The notes under the pieces are model-generated. The model did no database searches. It was given only the letters and a program-made list of their open reading frames with translations, and was not told the DNA's origin. This document shows positions 17,901 through 25,209 of a stretch of DNA of 52,502 bases, piece after piece; the stretch's first letter is position 1, and each line of letters opens with the position of its first letter. The position numbers and the translations under genes are program-made. The stretch spans positions 1 to 52,502 of the forward strand of contig JAGNHB010000040.1 in the NCBI GenBank assembly GCA_018001935.1. The letters are read 5' to 3'. Source of the stretch: Acidobacteriota bacterium. Its GTDB lineage: Bacteria; Acidobacteriota; JAAYUB01.

Positions 17901-18678
17901 CTTCGGCGACGGCGGGACCGCCACCACGGCCAACCCGAGCCACACCTACGCGGCCGCCGGCACCTACACCATCAGCCTGACCGTCACCGACAACAAGGGC
18001 GCCACCGGCTCCACCTCGTCCTCGGTCACCGTGTCCACCACGGGCGGCCCGACGCCCATCTCCGACGGCCAGACCCTGACCGGCCTCAGCGGCAGCCAGG
18101 GCGCGTGGAAGTACTACTACGTCGACGTGCCCAGCGGCGCCACCAACCTGGTGATCGCCACCACCGGCGGCACCGGCGACCTCGACCTGTACACGAAGTA
18201 CAACGCCCAGCCCACCAGCTCCAGCTACGACTGCCGGCCCTACCAGAGCGGCAACGCCGAGAGCTGCACCGTGGCCGCCCCGACCGCCGGCCGCTACTAC
18301 ATCGGGCTCTACGCCTACTCCGCCTTCGCCAGCGCCTCCCTGAGCGTCAACTACGACACGGGCGGCTCCAACCCCGGCGGCGGCTTCACCGAGAGCAACA
18401 TCTCGGCCTCCACCGGCGCCTGGAAGTACTACACCGTCACGGTGCCCACCGGGATGACCACCCTCTCCATCAAAACCTCCGGCGGAACCGGCGACGCCGA
18501 CCTGTACGTGCGCAAGGGCTCCCAGCCCACCACCAGCGCGTACGACTACCGGCCCTACCTGAGCGGCAACACCGAGAGCGTGAGCGTTTCCAACCCCGCC
18601 GCCGCCGTTTGGCACATCGGCATCCGGGCCTACAGCACCTTCTCGGGTGTGACCCTCACGGTTTCCTACGCGCCGTGA
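14974..18678 (+). CDS. Secreted gingipain-type C25 cysteine peptidase with PKD and PPC domains
   Basis: This 1234-residue secreted protease has a signal peptide (residues 5-20), a propeptide to about residue 230, and a caspase-fold C25 domain (about 235-570). The catalytic pair is visible: H434 in NYCGHGSD and C467 in YSVACVNGTF. An Ig-like domain follows (about 575-660). Then come two nearly identical PKD domains (668-748, 752-832), a PPC domain (834-938), a third PKD (941-1023) and two more PPC domains (1025-1129, 1138-1234). PKD cores read WNFGDG..T..ANPSHTY. There is no type IX secretion tail. GGGAGG lies just before the ATG. The C-terminal domains probably bind substrate or surface, and PPC domains are often removed on maturation. 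Confidence 0.93.
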   Translation: MSVNRFACVFLLLLLATGLGLSYKGYSVTCQDQGNLVLTFNLADYAVEPYQADGQTFSKIAFNGNVWTREKGFAELPVLSASVQLPAQGNFKVQVLDDQFEYVQLHYPLLPSKGVIYRNQNPGEIPYWIDPQTWSLPIYPQKAQKVSEPYIYRDIRGLTVFVCPMQYMPREGLLKVHRTLRLALVPDTAQESINPVIVQRQGVTKEMDSVYSALFINYNPQADYVAGNGQLFNHELGENGEMLVIYTSRDATAIQPYITWKREKGFKVSTLQVATGTNVKTNIQSAYTANPNLLYVQLVGDWADIKSDLGTSSSAPTDPMLGCVAGSDNFPDLIIGRFPAASATEVTTMINKAIKYEKSPSGTWYTKGLGIGSSEGAGAGDDGEIDYDHIDVIKENKLLPYTYTAVTEAYGSPTASSIATAVNAGLSVINYCGHGSDTYWVTSGFSTSNVASLTNGDMLPVIYSVACVNGTFHKTTECFAESWLRKSGGGAVAVLMATINLPWTPPMRGQDYMNDLLTGGYDYAAGPGDGTSTTYGKTTFGSTVFNGMVLAYAESAGSDDLDTLKTWTIFGDASVQVRTANPTTIAVSNTTVQSGVAFTTKVTAGGAAVAGARVTLSQGTAMVTGTTDANGNVTLSHAFTSGSVTLVVTGLNLTTIYQTVTVGGGGTNNPPTANFTFSASNLAVNFTDSSTDSDGTIASRAWNFGDGGTSTAANPSHTYASAGTYSVQLTVTDDDGATNAVTKSVTVSSAANNPPTANFTFSASQLAVTFTDSSTDSDGTIASRAWNFGDGSTSTTANPSHTYASAGTYSVQLTVTDDDGATNAVTKSVTVSTGITEITNGQTISSLSAAKSTWLKYRINVPSGASNLVISISGGTGDADLYTKYNAEPTTSAYDCRPYKSGNTESCTVATPSAGYYYIGLYAYAAYSGVSLTASYSTTVNQPPTASFTKTVSNLVVTCTDTSTDSDGTIASRSWNFGDGGTATTANPSHTYAAAGTYTISLTVTDNKGATGSTSSSVTVSTTGGPTPISDGQTLTGLSGSQGAWKYYYVDVPSGATNLVIATTGGTGDLDLYTKYNAQPTSSSYDCRPYQSGNAESCTVAAPTAGRYYIGLYAYSAFASASLSVNYDTGGSNPGGGFTESNISASTGAWKYYTVTVPTGMTTLSIKTSGGTGDADLYVRKGSQPTTSAYDYRPYLSGNTESVSVSNPAAAVWHIGIRAYSTFSGVTLTVSYAP
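16975..17470 (+). repeat. Tandem near-identical PKD-coding repeats
   Basis: 16975-17218 and 17227-17470 are the same PKD module at an offset of 252 bp, nearly identical at nucleotide level. The third PKD at 17794 has diverged, so the first two reflect recent duplication or gene conversion. Confidence 0.9.
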
Positions 18679-18737
18679 CCTTCTCCCGGCCTGCCGGCCC
18701 GGCCGGCAAGCCGTTCTCGTCCGACCGAAACAACACG

Positions 18738-18766
18738 CCGGTCCCCTCGGGGGCCGGCTTTTTTTC
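18738..18766 (+). terminator. Rho-independent terminator after the C25 peptidase
   Basis: GCCGGTCCCC and GGGGCCGGC form a 9-pair stem (one bulged T) and are followed by seven T residues (18760-18766), 60 bp after the stop codon. Confidence 0.85.
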
Positions 18767-18791
18767 GGTTCAACCCGGTTGAAGCCGGGGG

Positions 18792-21056
18792 TCAGCGTTG
18801 GTCCAGGATCTCCCGCACCCTGGCGGTGAGGTCGCTGACGGAGAACGGTTTCTGGATGAAGTGGAGGCCCGCCTCCAGGACGCCGTGGCAGGCGATGGCG
18901 TCGGCCGGGTAGCCCGACATGAAGAGGGTCCGGATACCCGGGCGGAGGGCGGCGACCCGGTCGCACAGTTCACGGCCGTTCATCCCACCCATCACCACGT
19001 CCGTCACGAGGAGGTGGATCTCCCCGGCGTGGTCCCGGGCGAGCGCCACGGCTTCGTGGGGGGACTGGGCCGCCAGGACCGTGTAACCGAAACGCCGGAG
19101 CACGGTGACGGCGAGGTCGAGGACCGCCCGGTCGTCCTCGGCCAGCAGCACCGTCTCGATCCCCTCCTCGGGGGGTTGCTCTCTCGGGGCGGGCGGCGAC
19201 GGGACCGCCCGGGACCGGGGAAGGTAGATGCGGAAGGTGGTCCCGACCCCGGTTGCGGTGTCCACCGCGATCACGCCCCGGTTCTGCTGGACGATGCCGT
19301 ACACCGTGGCCAGGCCCAGGCCCGTGCCCTTACCCGTCTCCTTCGTGGTGAAGAAAGGCTCGAAGAGGTGATCGAGGACCTCCCGGTCCATCCCGGAGCC
19401 GTCGTCGCCCAAGGACAGGAGGACGTATTCCCCCGGTGGGGTCCCGGGTTGAGGCATGCAGCTCCCCTCGCCCAGGACGACGTTCCCGGTCCGGATGGTC
19501 AGGGTCCCCGGGCCGCGAATGGCGTCGCGGGCGTTGACGGCCAGGTTGGCCAGGATCTGGTCGACCTGGACCAGGTCCATCTCCACCGCCCAGAGGTCCG
19601 CCCCGGGCTCCCACACCAGGGCGATGTCCTCGCCGATGATCCGTCGGAGCATGCCGAGCATTCCCGCCACGGTGTGGTTGAGGTCCAGGGCTTCCGGGCT
19701 CACGGTCTGCTTGCGGGCAAAGGCCAGCAGTTGGCGGGTGAGTTCCGCGGACCGCTCGGCCGCTTTGCGGATCTCGGAAAGGTCTTCCCGGAGGAGGCTG
19801 CCCGGGGGCGTCAAGGCCAGGGCCATGTCGGTGTACCCCAGAATCGCCTGGAGGCTGTTGTTGAAATCGTGGGCCACGCCGCCGGCCAGCCGCCCCACGG
19901 ACTCCATCTTCTGGGCCTGGAGGAACTGCTCCTCCAGGGCGCGCTGCTCGGTGATGTCCCTCGCCGAGGAGATGGCGCCCGCCACCTCGCCCCGGGCGTC
20001 CTTGAGCACCCGGCACCACCAGGCCAGGAGGCGCTTGCGGCCGTCCCGCCGCCGCTGCCAGCTCTCCACGTAGATCACGTCCTCCGCCCCGTCGAAGAGC
20101 GGCTGGACAATGCCGTAGGTGTCCTGGTCCCCCTCGAAGTAGAAGCCGGCCTCGCGGCCCACGACGTCGTCGCCGAAAAACGCCAGCCCGGCGCGGTTGG
20201 CCCAGGTGTAGACCTTGCGGGTGTCCACCTCCATGACGATGTCGGGGATGGCCGAGAGCAAGGCCTCCTGGCGCGCGGAGAGGGCGCGCAGGGTCTCTTC
20301 CGACCGGCGGCGCTCCGTGATGTCCCGAAACGACGACGCCATGAAGCCGGGCGCGACCCGGAAGGCGTGCACCTCGTAGGCGCCGTCGATGACCCCGTCC
20401 CGGTAGGTGACCTGCTCGGTGTGCCAGGGCGTGCCGTTCTCCGCCGCTTCACGGTAGCGCTCGGGCACCTCGGTTCCCACCAGGCCCGGGAAAGCCTCCT
20501 CGATCGTTTTCCCGATGAAGGCGCGGTTCTCGAGCCCGAGGATCCGGTCAGCCGCGGGGTTGGCGCCGGTGAAGACCAGCCGTCCGCCGGGGTCCAGCCG
20601 GTAGAAATGAATACCGATCGGCAGGGAGTCCAGGATGTCCCGGGTCCGCTGCTCCGACGCCAACAGCGCCGCCTCGGCCCGCTTGCGCCGCGTGATGTCC
20701 TCCGCGACGGCGATGTGAAACCGCGCCGTCCCGTCCGGCCGACGAAAGGGCGAGACGGTGAGGCTCACCCAGACGTCGCTCCCGTCCTTGCGGACGTAAC
20801 GCTTTTCCATGTTGAATTCGGTGATCCGGCCCTCCTCCAGGAGGTGGTGCTTCTCCAGGTCCTCCCGGAGATCGTCGCGGTGAGTGAGGGTCTGCCAGTC
20901 CGTGGCTTCCAGCTCGGCCCGGGAGTAGCCCAGGATGTCGCTGTAGCGCTGGTTGACGCGAACGAAGCGCCCGGAGCGGGCGTCCACCAGGGCCAGGCCG
21001 ACAGCCACCTGCTCAAAGTCGATGGCATCGTCCCGGGAGGGGGTTTGGGCTTCCAT
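18792..21056 (-). CDS. Hybrid sensor histidine kinase, PAS-PAS-PAS-HisKA-HATPase-REC
   Basis: This 754-residue soluble signalling kinase has no transmembrane segment, so it senses a cytoplasmic or diffusible signal. Three PAS domains are seen: about 12-130 (ALVDARSGRFVRVNQRYSDILGY), about 135-250 and about 255-385. HisKA follows with phospho-acceptor H396 in GGVAHDFNNSLQAILGY, then a HATPase with N-box NLAVNARDAI, G1 DDGSGM and G2 GKGTGLGLATVYG. A receiver domain at about 632-750 has LLAEDD, phospho-acceptor D686 in LLVTDVVMGG, and the KPFS lysine. It lacks a DNA-binding output, so it must signal through a partner elsewhere. It converges on the C25 gene across a terminator. Confidence 0.93.
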   Translation of the reverse strand: MEAQTPSRDDAIDFEQVAVGLALVDARSGRFVRVNQRYSDILGYSRAELEATDWQTLTHRDDLREDLEKHHLLEEGRITEFNMEKRYVRKDGSDVWVSLTVSPFRRPDGTARFHIAVAEDITRRKRAEAALLASEQRTRDILDSLPIGIHFYRLDPGGRLVFTGANPAADRILGLENRAFIGKTIEEAFPGLVGTEVPERYREAAENGTPWHTEQVTYRDGVIDGAYEVHAFRVAPGFMASSFRDITERRRSEETLRALSARQEALLSAIPDIVMEVDTRKVYTWANRAGLAFFGDDVVGREAGFYFEGDQDTYGIVQPLFDGAEDVIYVESWQRRRDGRKRLLAWWCRVLKDARGEVAGAISSARDITEQRALEEQFLQAQKMESVGRLAGGVAHDFNNSLQAILGYTDMALALTPPGSLLREDLSEIRKAAERSAELTRQLLAFARKQTVSPEALDLNHTVAGMLGMLRRIIGEDIALVWEPGADLWAVEMDLVQVDQILANLAVNARDAIRGPGTLTIRTGNVVLGEGSCMPQPGTPPGEYVLLSLGDDGSGMDREVLDHLFEPFFTTKETGKGTGLGLATVYGIVQQNRGVIAVDTATGVGTTFRIYLPRSRAVPSPPAPREQPPEEGIETVLLAEDDRAVLDLAVTVLRRFGYTVLAAQSPHEAVALARDHAGEIHLLVTDVVMGGMNGRELCDRVAALRPGIRTLFMSGYPADAIACHGVLEAGLHFIQKPFSVSDLTARVREILDQR

Positions 21057-21222
21057 CGATCACCTCCGGCCTACCCGCAGATTGCGGTGAAATGCCGGGC
21101 TGCGCGGGAAAATTTCGGTTGCAGCCCACGGCCTGACGATCGGGATTACACACGACCCGATTTTATCCTGCGTTCGGTGCGGGATCAACCGGGAAAACCA
21201 CATCGAGGCCCCGAATGACGGG

Positions 21223-22134
21223 TCATTTCATCCCGGGCGCCAGCGAGCGAAGGAAAAGGCGCGCGAAGGCGGCGCGGGCGGGGGGGGCGCACAGGGAGCC
21301 CAGGCAGCGCCAGAGCATGCCCGCCGGAAACAGGCAGCGGTAGAACCACCCGAAAACCGGGTAGCGCTTCCGGTAGAACCGGAGCGCGTTGGTCCAGTAG
21401 TGCCGGGCGAAAGGCCCCTCGCCGAGGGCGGTGGCCGAGTAGCCGCCTTCGTGGACGAAGCGGGCCCCCGGGACCCGGACCGTTCGGCTCCCCCGGTCGT
21501 GAAGCCGGGCGGCGAGGTCGACGTCCTCGAACCAGGCGGGGTGGAACCGTTCGTCGAACCCCCCGGCCGCCTCGAAGACGTCGCGCCGGAGCATCCAGCA
21601 CGCCGCGGCGGGCTGCTCCACGGCAACGGGGGCCGCCACGTCGAGGTCCAGGCAGAAGTGACGGCGAAACGTCCGGGTGTGCCGACGGATGACGGGAGGA
21701 AGCAGCAGTTCCGCCAGCGCCCAGGTGCGCGTGGGGAGCCGGCGGAACTGGAAACGCTCGGGGGGGCGCCCGTCGGGCCCCACGAGCACGCCGCACGCCC
21801 CGTCCGCATCCCCCGGGGCGGAGAAGCCGTCGAGGAGGGCCCGGAGGTTCCCGGGGGGGTGCACGATGTCCGGGTTCAGGAAGAGGAGGAGCGGCGCCGA
21901 GCCTTCCCGGGCCCCGCGGTTGCACCCGGCGGCAAAGCCGGCGTTCCGGGGAAGGCGGACCAGGCGGGTCCCGGGCCCCTCCGCCCCCTCCGCGCTGCCG
22001 TCGTCGGAGGCGTTGTCCACCACGAAAATCTCCACCCCCGCCAGGTCGCCGCCGGCGCGGAGACTCTCCAGGTTCCGGCGGAGCCGGTCTCCCGAGTTCC
22101 AGTTCACGATGACGATGTCCAGACGTGGCGGCAT
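21223..22134 (-). CDS. Family 2 glycosyltransferase, rhamnosyltransferase-like
   Basis: This 303-residue GT-A fold enzyme transfers a sugar from a nucleotide donor onto a cell-surface glycan or lipid. N-terminal DIVIVNWNSGDRL (residues 6-18), VVDNASDDGS (38-47), LPRNAGFAAGCNRG and LFLNPDIV follow the rhamnosyltransferase-like GT2 pattern, with NPD in place of DxD. CWMLRRDVFEAAGGFDERF and WFEDVDLAARL are the acceptor-site blocks. The C-terminal region from about residue 250 is hydrophobic and basic, suggesting membrane association. No other glycan gene is adjacent, so the product is unknown. Confidence 0.85.
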   Translation of the reverse strand: MPPRLDIVIVNWNSGDRLRRNLESLRAGGDLAGVEIFVVDNASDDGSAEGAEGPGTRLVRLPRNAGFAAGCNRGAREGSAPLLLFLNPDIVHPPGNLRALLDGFSAPGDADGACGVLVGPDGRPPERFQFRRLPTRTWALAELLLPPVIRRHTRTFRRHFCLDLDVAAPVAVEQPAAACWMLRRDVFEAAGGFDERFHPAWFEDVDLAARLHDRGSRTVRVPGARFVHEGGYSATALGEGPFARHYWTNALRFYRKRYPVFGWFYRCLFPAGMLWRCLGSLCAPPARAAFARLFLRSLAPGMK

Positions 22135-22235
22135 ACCCGGTTCCCCGCCCCCATTCTACACGCAACCGCCGCCCGGGCAGGATCTTTTTCTTCCCTCCGC
22201 CGCCCAGGCCTGACGCGGTCGCAAAAAGCCCGGAC

Positions 22236-22342
22236 TTTGATCTCACAGAGGCACGGGGGCACGGAGAAGAATCATAAGAATTGTTTATTTTACTAAATAC
22301 GATTTGCATTTCTCCGTGCCTCAGTGCCTCTGTGAGAGAAAA
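22236..22342 (+). repeat. Interspersed palindromic repeat family A, copy A2
   Basis: TCTCACAGAGGCACGGGGGC at the left and GTGCCTCAGTGCCTCTGTGAG at the right form long complementary arms. The AT-rich centre with AATCATAAG and TAAATACGATTTGCAT matches copy A1. Just after it, TTTGCGTTCTCCGCGTTCTT (22367-22386) is a further arm-like motif. Confidence 0.8.
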
Positions 22343-22458
22343 AGACTCTTTACGAAGGGTCGCTCTTTGCGTTCTCCGCGTTCTTTGTGGTTGAACGTCC
22401 TTTCGGCAGAGAAGCCAAACCTGTGCGCGGGTGGGCGCGAATCGGGGGGAAAAACCCG

Positions 22459-22487
22459 GCGACAGGCGCCCGGGGATCTGCTACAAT
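22459..22487 (+). promoter_or_regulatory. Candidate sigma-70 promoter for pilD
   Basis: GCGACA (22459-22464) is followed after 17 bp by TACAAT (22482-22487), 25 bp before the ATG at 22512. Confidence 0.5.
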
Positions 22488-22511
22488 GCGCTCCGCGAGG
22501 TGAAACGTCCC

Positions 22512-23363
22512 ATGATGATCCTGGTCTTCGTCGCCTTCGGTCTCGTCGTCGGCAGCTTCCTGAACGTCTGCATCTGCCGGGTCCCCGAGGGGCGCTCCAT
22601 CGTGGCGCCACGGTCGGCGTGCCCCCGGTGCCGGCGCCCCATCGCCTTCTACGACAACATCCCGCTGCTCAGCTACGCGATCCTCCGGGGCCGGTGCCGT
22701 CACTGCCGGGAACGCATCTCCGCGCAGTACCCCCTCGTGGAAGCCGTCAACGCCGCCTTCTGGGGTGTCATCGCCGCCTGGGCCGGCCTGACGCCCGCCT
22801 CCCCGCCCATGGACATCTGCGGGGCCGTCGTCTACGCGGCCTTCTGCAGTGCCATGCTGACCCTGGCCGTCATCGACGCCCGGCACCGGATCCTCCCCCA
22901 CGGCATCACGTTCGGGGGTCTTCTCCTGGGCCTGGCCACGGTGCCCCTCCAGCCGATGCACCTGGCCAGGGCGCCGGAGATCCAGCGGGCGGCCGTCATC
23001 CTCGACTGGCCCGTGCCCTCCGACCTCACGGCGGCCTACGTCCACTCCCTCCTGGGGTTCCTCAGCGGCGCCGGCCTCCTGGCCACCGTGGCGATCGGGT
23101 ACTACCTCGTCAAGCGGAAAGAGGGGATGGGGCACGGGGACATCGTCATGATGGGGTTCGTGGGCGTGGTCCTCGGCTGGCGCTTGACTTTTCTCACCAT
23201 CTTTTTCGGGTCCGTCCTCGGGATCGCGGGCTGGTACCTCCTGTCGAATCGCGACCGGAACTACGAACTCCCCTTCGGGACCTTCCTGGCCCTGGGCGCC
23301 GTCGCGGCGCTTCTCGCCGGGAACCCGTTCCTCGACTGGTACCTGGGGATGTTGCATGGTTAA
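22512..23363 (+). CDS. pilD: Type IV prepilin peptidase / N-methyltransferase
   Basis: This 283-residue integral membrane aspartyl protease (family A24) cleaves the leader of type IV pilins and type II secretion pseudopilins and methylates the new N-terminus. The N-terminal DiS_P_DiS domain has the zinc cysteines CPRCRRP and CRHCRER and the block GSFLNVCICRVPEG. The two catalytic aspartates lie in AVIDARHRILP and GMGHGDIVMMG. Several hydrophobic helices follow. The ATG at 22512 has GAGGTGA upstream; a second ATG follows at once. The last 8 bp overlap the histidine kinase start. No pilin gene is in the window. Confidence 0.95.
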   Translation: MMILVFVAFGLVVGSFLNVCICRVPEGRSIVAPRSACPRCRRPIAFYDNIPLLSYAILRGRCRHCRERISAQYPLVEAVNAAFWGVIAAWAGLTPASPPMDICGAVVYAAFCSAMLTLAVIDARHRILPHGITFGGLLLGLATVPLQPMHLARAPEIQRAAVILDWPVPSDLTAAYVHSLLGFLSGAGLLATVAIGYYLVKRKEGMGHGDIVMMGFVGVVLGWRLTFLTIFFGSVLGIAGWYLLSNRDRNYELPFGTFLALGAVAALLAGNPFLDWYLGMLHG

Positions 23364-25209
23364 TCCTTTTCCGCACCGCACGCATGCCGTCATGGCCGGG
23401 GTCCTCGTCACCCTGGCCGTCCTGTCCATGGTGGGGGCCAACCTCTTCCTGACCGGCCAGAATCGGAAGCTCCGCTCCCTCGTCGAGGACCTCGACATGA
23501 ACCTGCAGCTCCAGCGGGCCTTCGGCGAGTTCGACGCCGTGCTGGCACGGGCCGACCACGTTCCCCCGGAGCGGCTGGTCCCGGCCCTGCAGGACGTCTG
23601 CCAGCGCCGCGGGCTCGCCATGGCGGACATCCAGTCCCCCGACGGCCGGAGTCTCTTCCACCGCTGCGACGTGGCCATGCCCGAGGAGATGGCCCGGCTG
23701 ATCTCCGCCGCGGACGTCCTGGAGAAGACCGCGGTGCGCAACCACCTGCTCCGGACCCCCGTCGATCTGGGGTCCACCCGCAGCGGGGCGCAGCTGGTGA
23801 TGGGGCGGGCGGCCCTTCGCCGCGCGGACGGGACCCCGCGTTTCGTGATCTTCTTCGCCTTCTTCAAGTCAAACCCCGATTGGACCGACTCCTTCGAAAT
23901 CATGATCGCCATGATGCAGACCATCCTGGTGGTCAGCCTCATCGTTCTGGGCTGGTTCGCCCTCCGCCGCATGACCCGCCCCTACGAGGCCATGATCCGG
24001 GAGATCCGGGGGAAGGAGGGGGCCCAGACCCCGCGTTCCACGGGCCAGGACGAGCTGTCCTTCCTGGTGGGTTCCTTCAAGGAAGTGATCCGGCAGCTCC
24101 GGGAGAAGGAGTCCCAGCTCGAGGAGATGCACCGGCAGGCCCGGAAGCGGGCGGAGTCCTCGGAAAAGTACGCCCGCGACATCCTGGCCGGGCTGCGGCA
24201 GGGCGTGATCTGCTTCGATCACCAGGGGGTCTTCCTCGACTGCAACCCCGCCGCCGAGGAACTGCTGGGTCGCGCCCGGGTCTCCATGAAGAACCTGCCC
24301 TACGACCGGCTCTTCGAGAAAAGCCCGGCCATTTCCACCGGGCTCAGGGCGTTCTTCGACGACCACGCCCCCGCCCTTCGGAACAATCTTCCGCTCCGGC
24401 TTCCCGATGGCTCCGAGCGGACGGTCATCTTCGCCGTCTCCATGCTCTCCGACCCGAACGGGGCGTTTTACGGCGCCATCCTGGTCCTCGAGGACGAGAC
24501 CGAGAAAGCCCACCTGCGGCAGACGCTCCAGGCCCAGGAGAACCTGGCCGCGCTGGGGGAGATGTCCGCCGGGATCGCCCACGAGCTCAAGAACTCCCTG
24601 GCCACCATCAGCGGGTACTCCCAGATGATCCTCGGCAACGCCCGGCCCGGGACCGAGCAGAAACGCGCGGCGGCCCTCGTGCAGGAAGTGGAGGGAATGG
24701 CCCGGGTCATCTCCGACTTCCTGGAGTACGCGCGCCCAATCCACGCCGACAAGGCCCCGCTCTCCCTGGACGAGATGCTGGAGGGCCTCGTGGCCGAGTT
24801 TCGGGAGAAGTACCCCGAGATCGCCTTCACCCTGGAGGCGGTGCCGGCCGTGGTGGCCGGTGACGCCCACATCCTGCGAAAGGCCTTCCAGAATGTCCTG
24901 CTCAACGCCGTCCAGGCGCTCAACACCACCCGCAAGCCTGAAAAACGCGTCGTCGTGGTGATGGAGGCGCTTTCCGGCGGGCTCGTCCGGGTGAGGGTCG
25001 CCGACAACGGGCCGGGGATCGAGGACAAGGTCCTGGGGCGAATCTTCACCCCGTTCTTCACCACCCGGGCGGACGGGACGGGCATGGGCCTTCCCGTGGT
25101 GCAGAAGATCGTGGCGGCCCACGAGGGGTCCGTCAACGTCGAGTCGAACCCCGACGGGGGTGCGGAGGTGGAGTTCAATTTCCCGTCGGCTTCGCGGGGG
25201 CGGGCGTAA
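23356..25209 (+). CDS. Membrane-bound NtrB/AtoS-like sensor histidine kinase
   Basis: This 617-residue kinase has TM1 at about 9-31, a periplasmic sensor region of about 150 residues, TM2 at about 182-204, a HAMP-like/coiled linker, a PAS domain (about 272-390, GVFLDCNPAAEELLGR), HisKA with H409 in SAGIAHELKNSLATISGY, and a HATPase with N-box NVLLNAVQAL, G1 DNGPGI and G2 GTGMGLPVV. The HELKN box and PAS arrangement resemble NtrB/PilS-type kinases that phosphorylate sigma-54 activators. It begins inside the last codons of pilD, implying co-translation and perhaps a pilus-related role like PilS. No response regulator is adjacent. Its 3' end overlaps the convergent kinase gene by 35 bp. Confidence 0.92.
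   Translation: MVNPFPHRTHAVMAGVLVTLAVLSMVGANLFLTGQNRKLRSLVEDLDMNLQLQRAFGEFDAVLARADHVPPERLVPALQDVCQRRGLAMADIQSPDGRSLFHRCDVAMPEEMARLISAADVLEKTAVRNHLLRTPVDLGSTRSGAQLVMGRAALRRADGTPRFVIFFAFFKSNPDWTDSFEIMIAMMQTILVVSLIVLGWFALRRMTRPYEAMIREIRGKEGAQTPRSTGQDELSFLVGSFKEVIRQLREKESQLEEMHRQARKRAESSEKYARDILAGLRQGVICFDHQGVFLDCNPAAEELLGRARVSMKNLPYDRLFEKSPAISTGLRAFFDDHAPALRNNLPLRLPDGSERTVIFAVSMLSDPNGAFYGAILVLEDETEKAHLRQTLQAQENLAALGEMSAGIAHELKNSLATISGYSQMILGNARPGTEQKRAAALVQEVEGMARVISDFLEYARPIHADKAPLSLDEMLEGLVAEFREKYPEIAFTLEAVPAVVAGDAHILRKAFQNVLLNAVQALNTTRKPEKRVVVVMEALSGGLVRVRVADNGPGIEDKVLGRIFTPFFTTRADGTGMGLPVVQKIVAAHEGSVNVESNPDGGAEVEFNFPSASRGRA

Larger units (their letters stand above)
22135..22511. other. Intergenic region with repeat A2 and the pilD promoter
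   Basis: No gene is seen here. It contains repeat A2 (22236-22342), a GCAAAAAGCC motif shared with family B copies, and the promoter at 22459-22487. Confidence 0.6.

Noticed and set aside
14941..18966. 1341-residue open frame on the minus strand
   Set aside because: Antisense to the C25 peptidase; Val/Gly/Ala-rich mirror of GC-biased codons with no recognisable domain.
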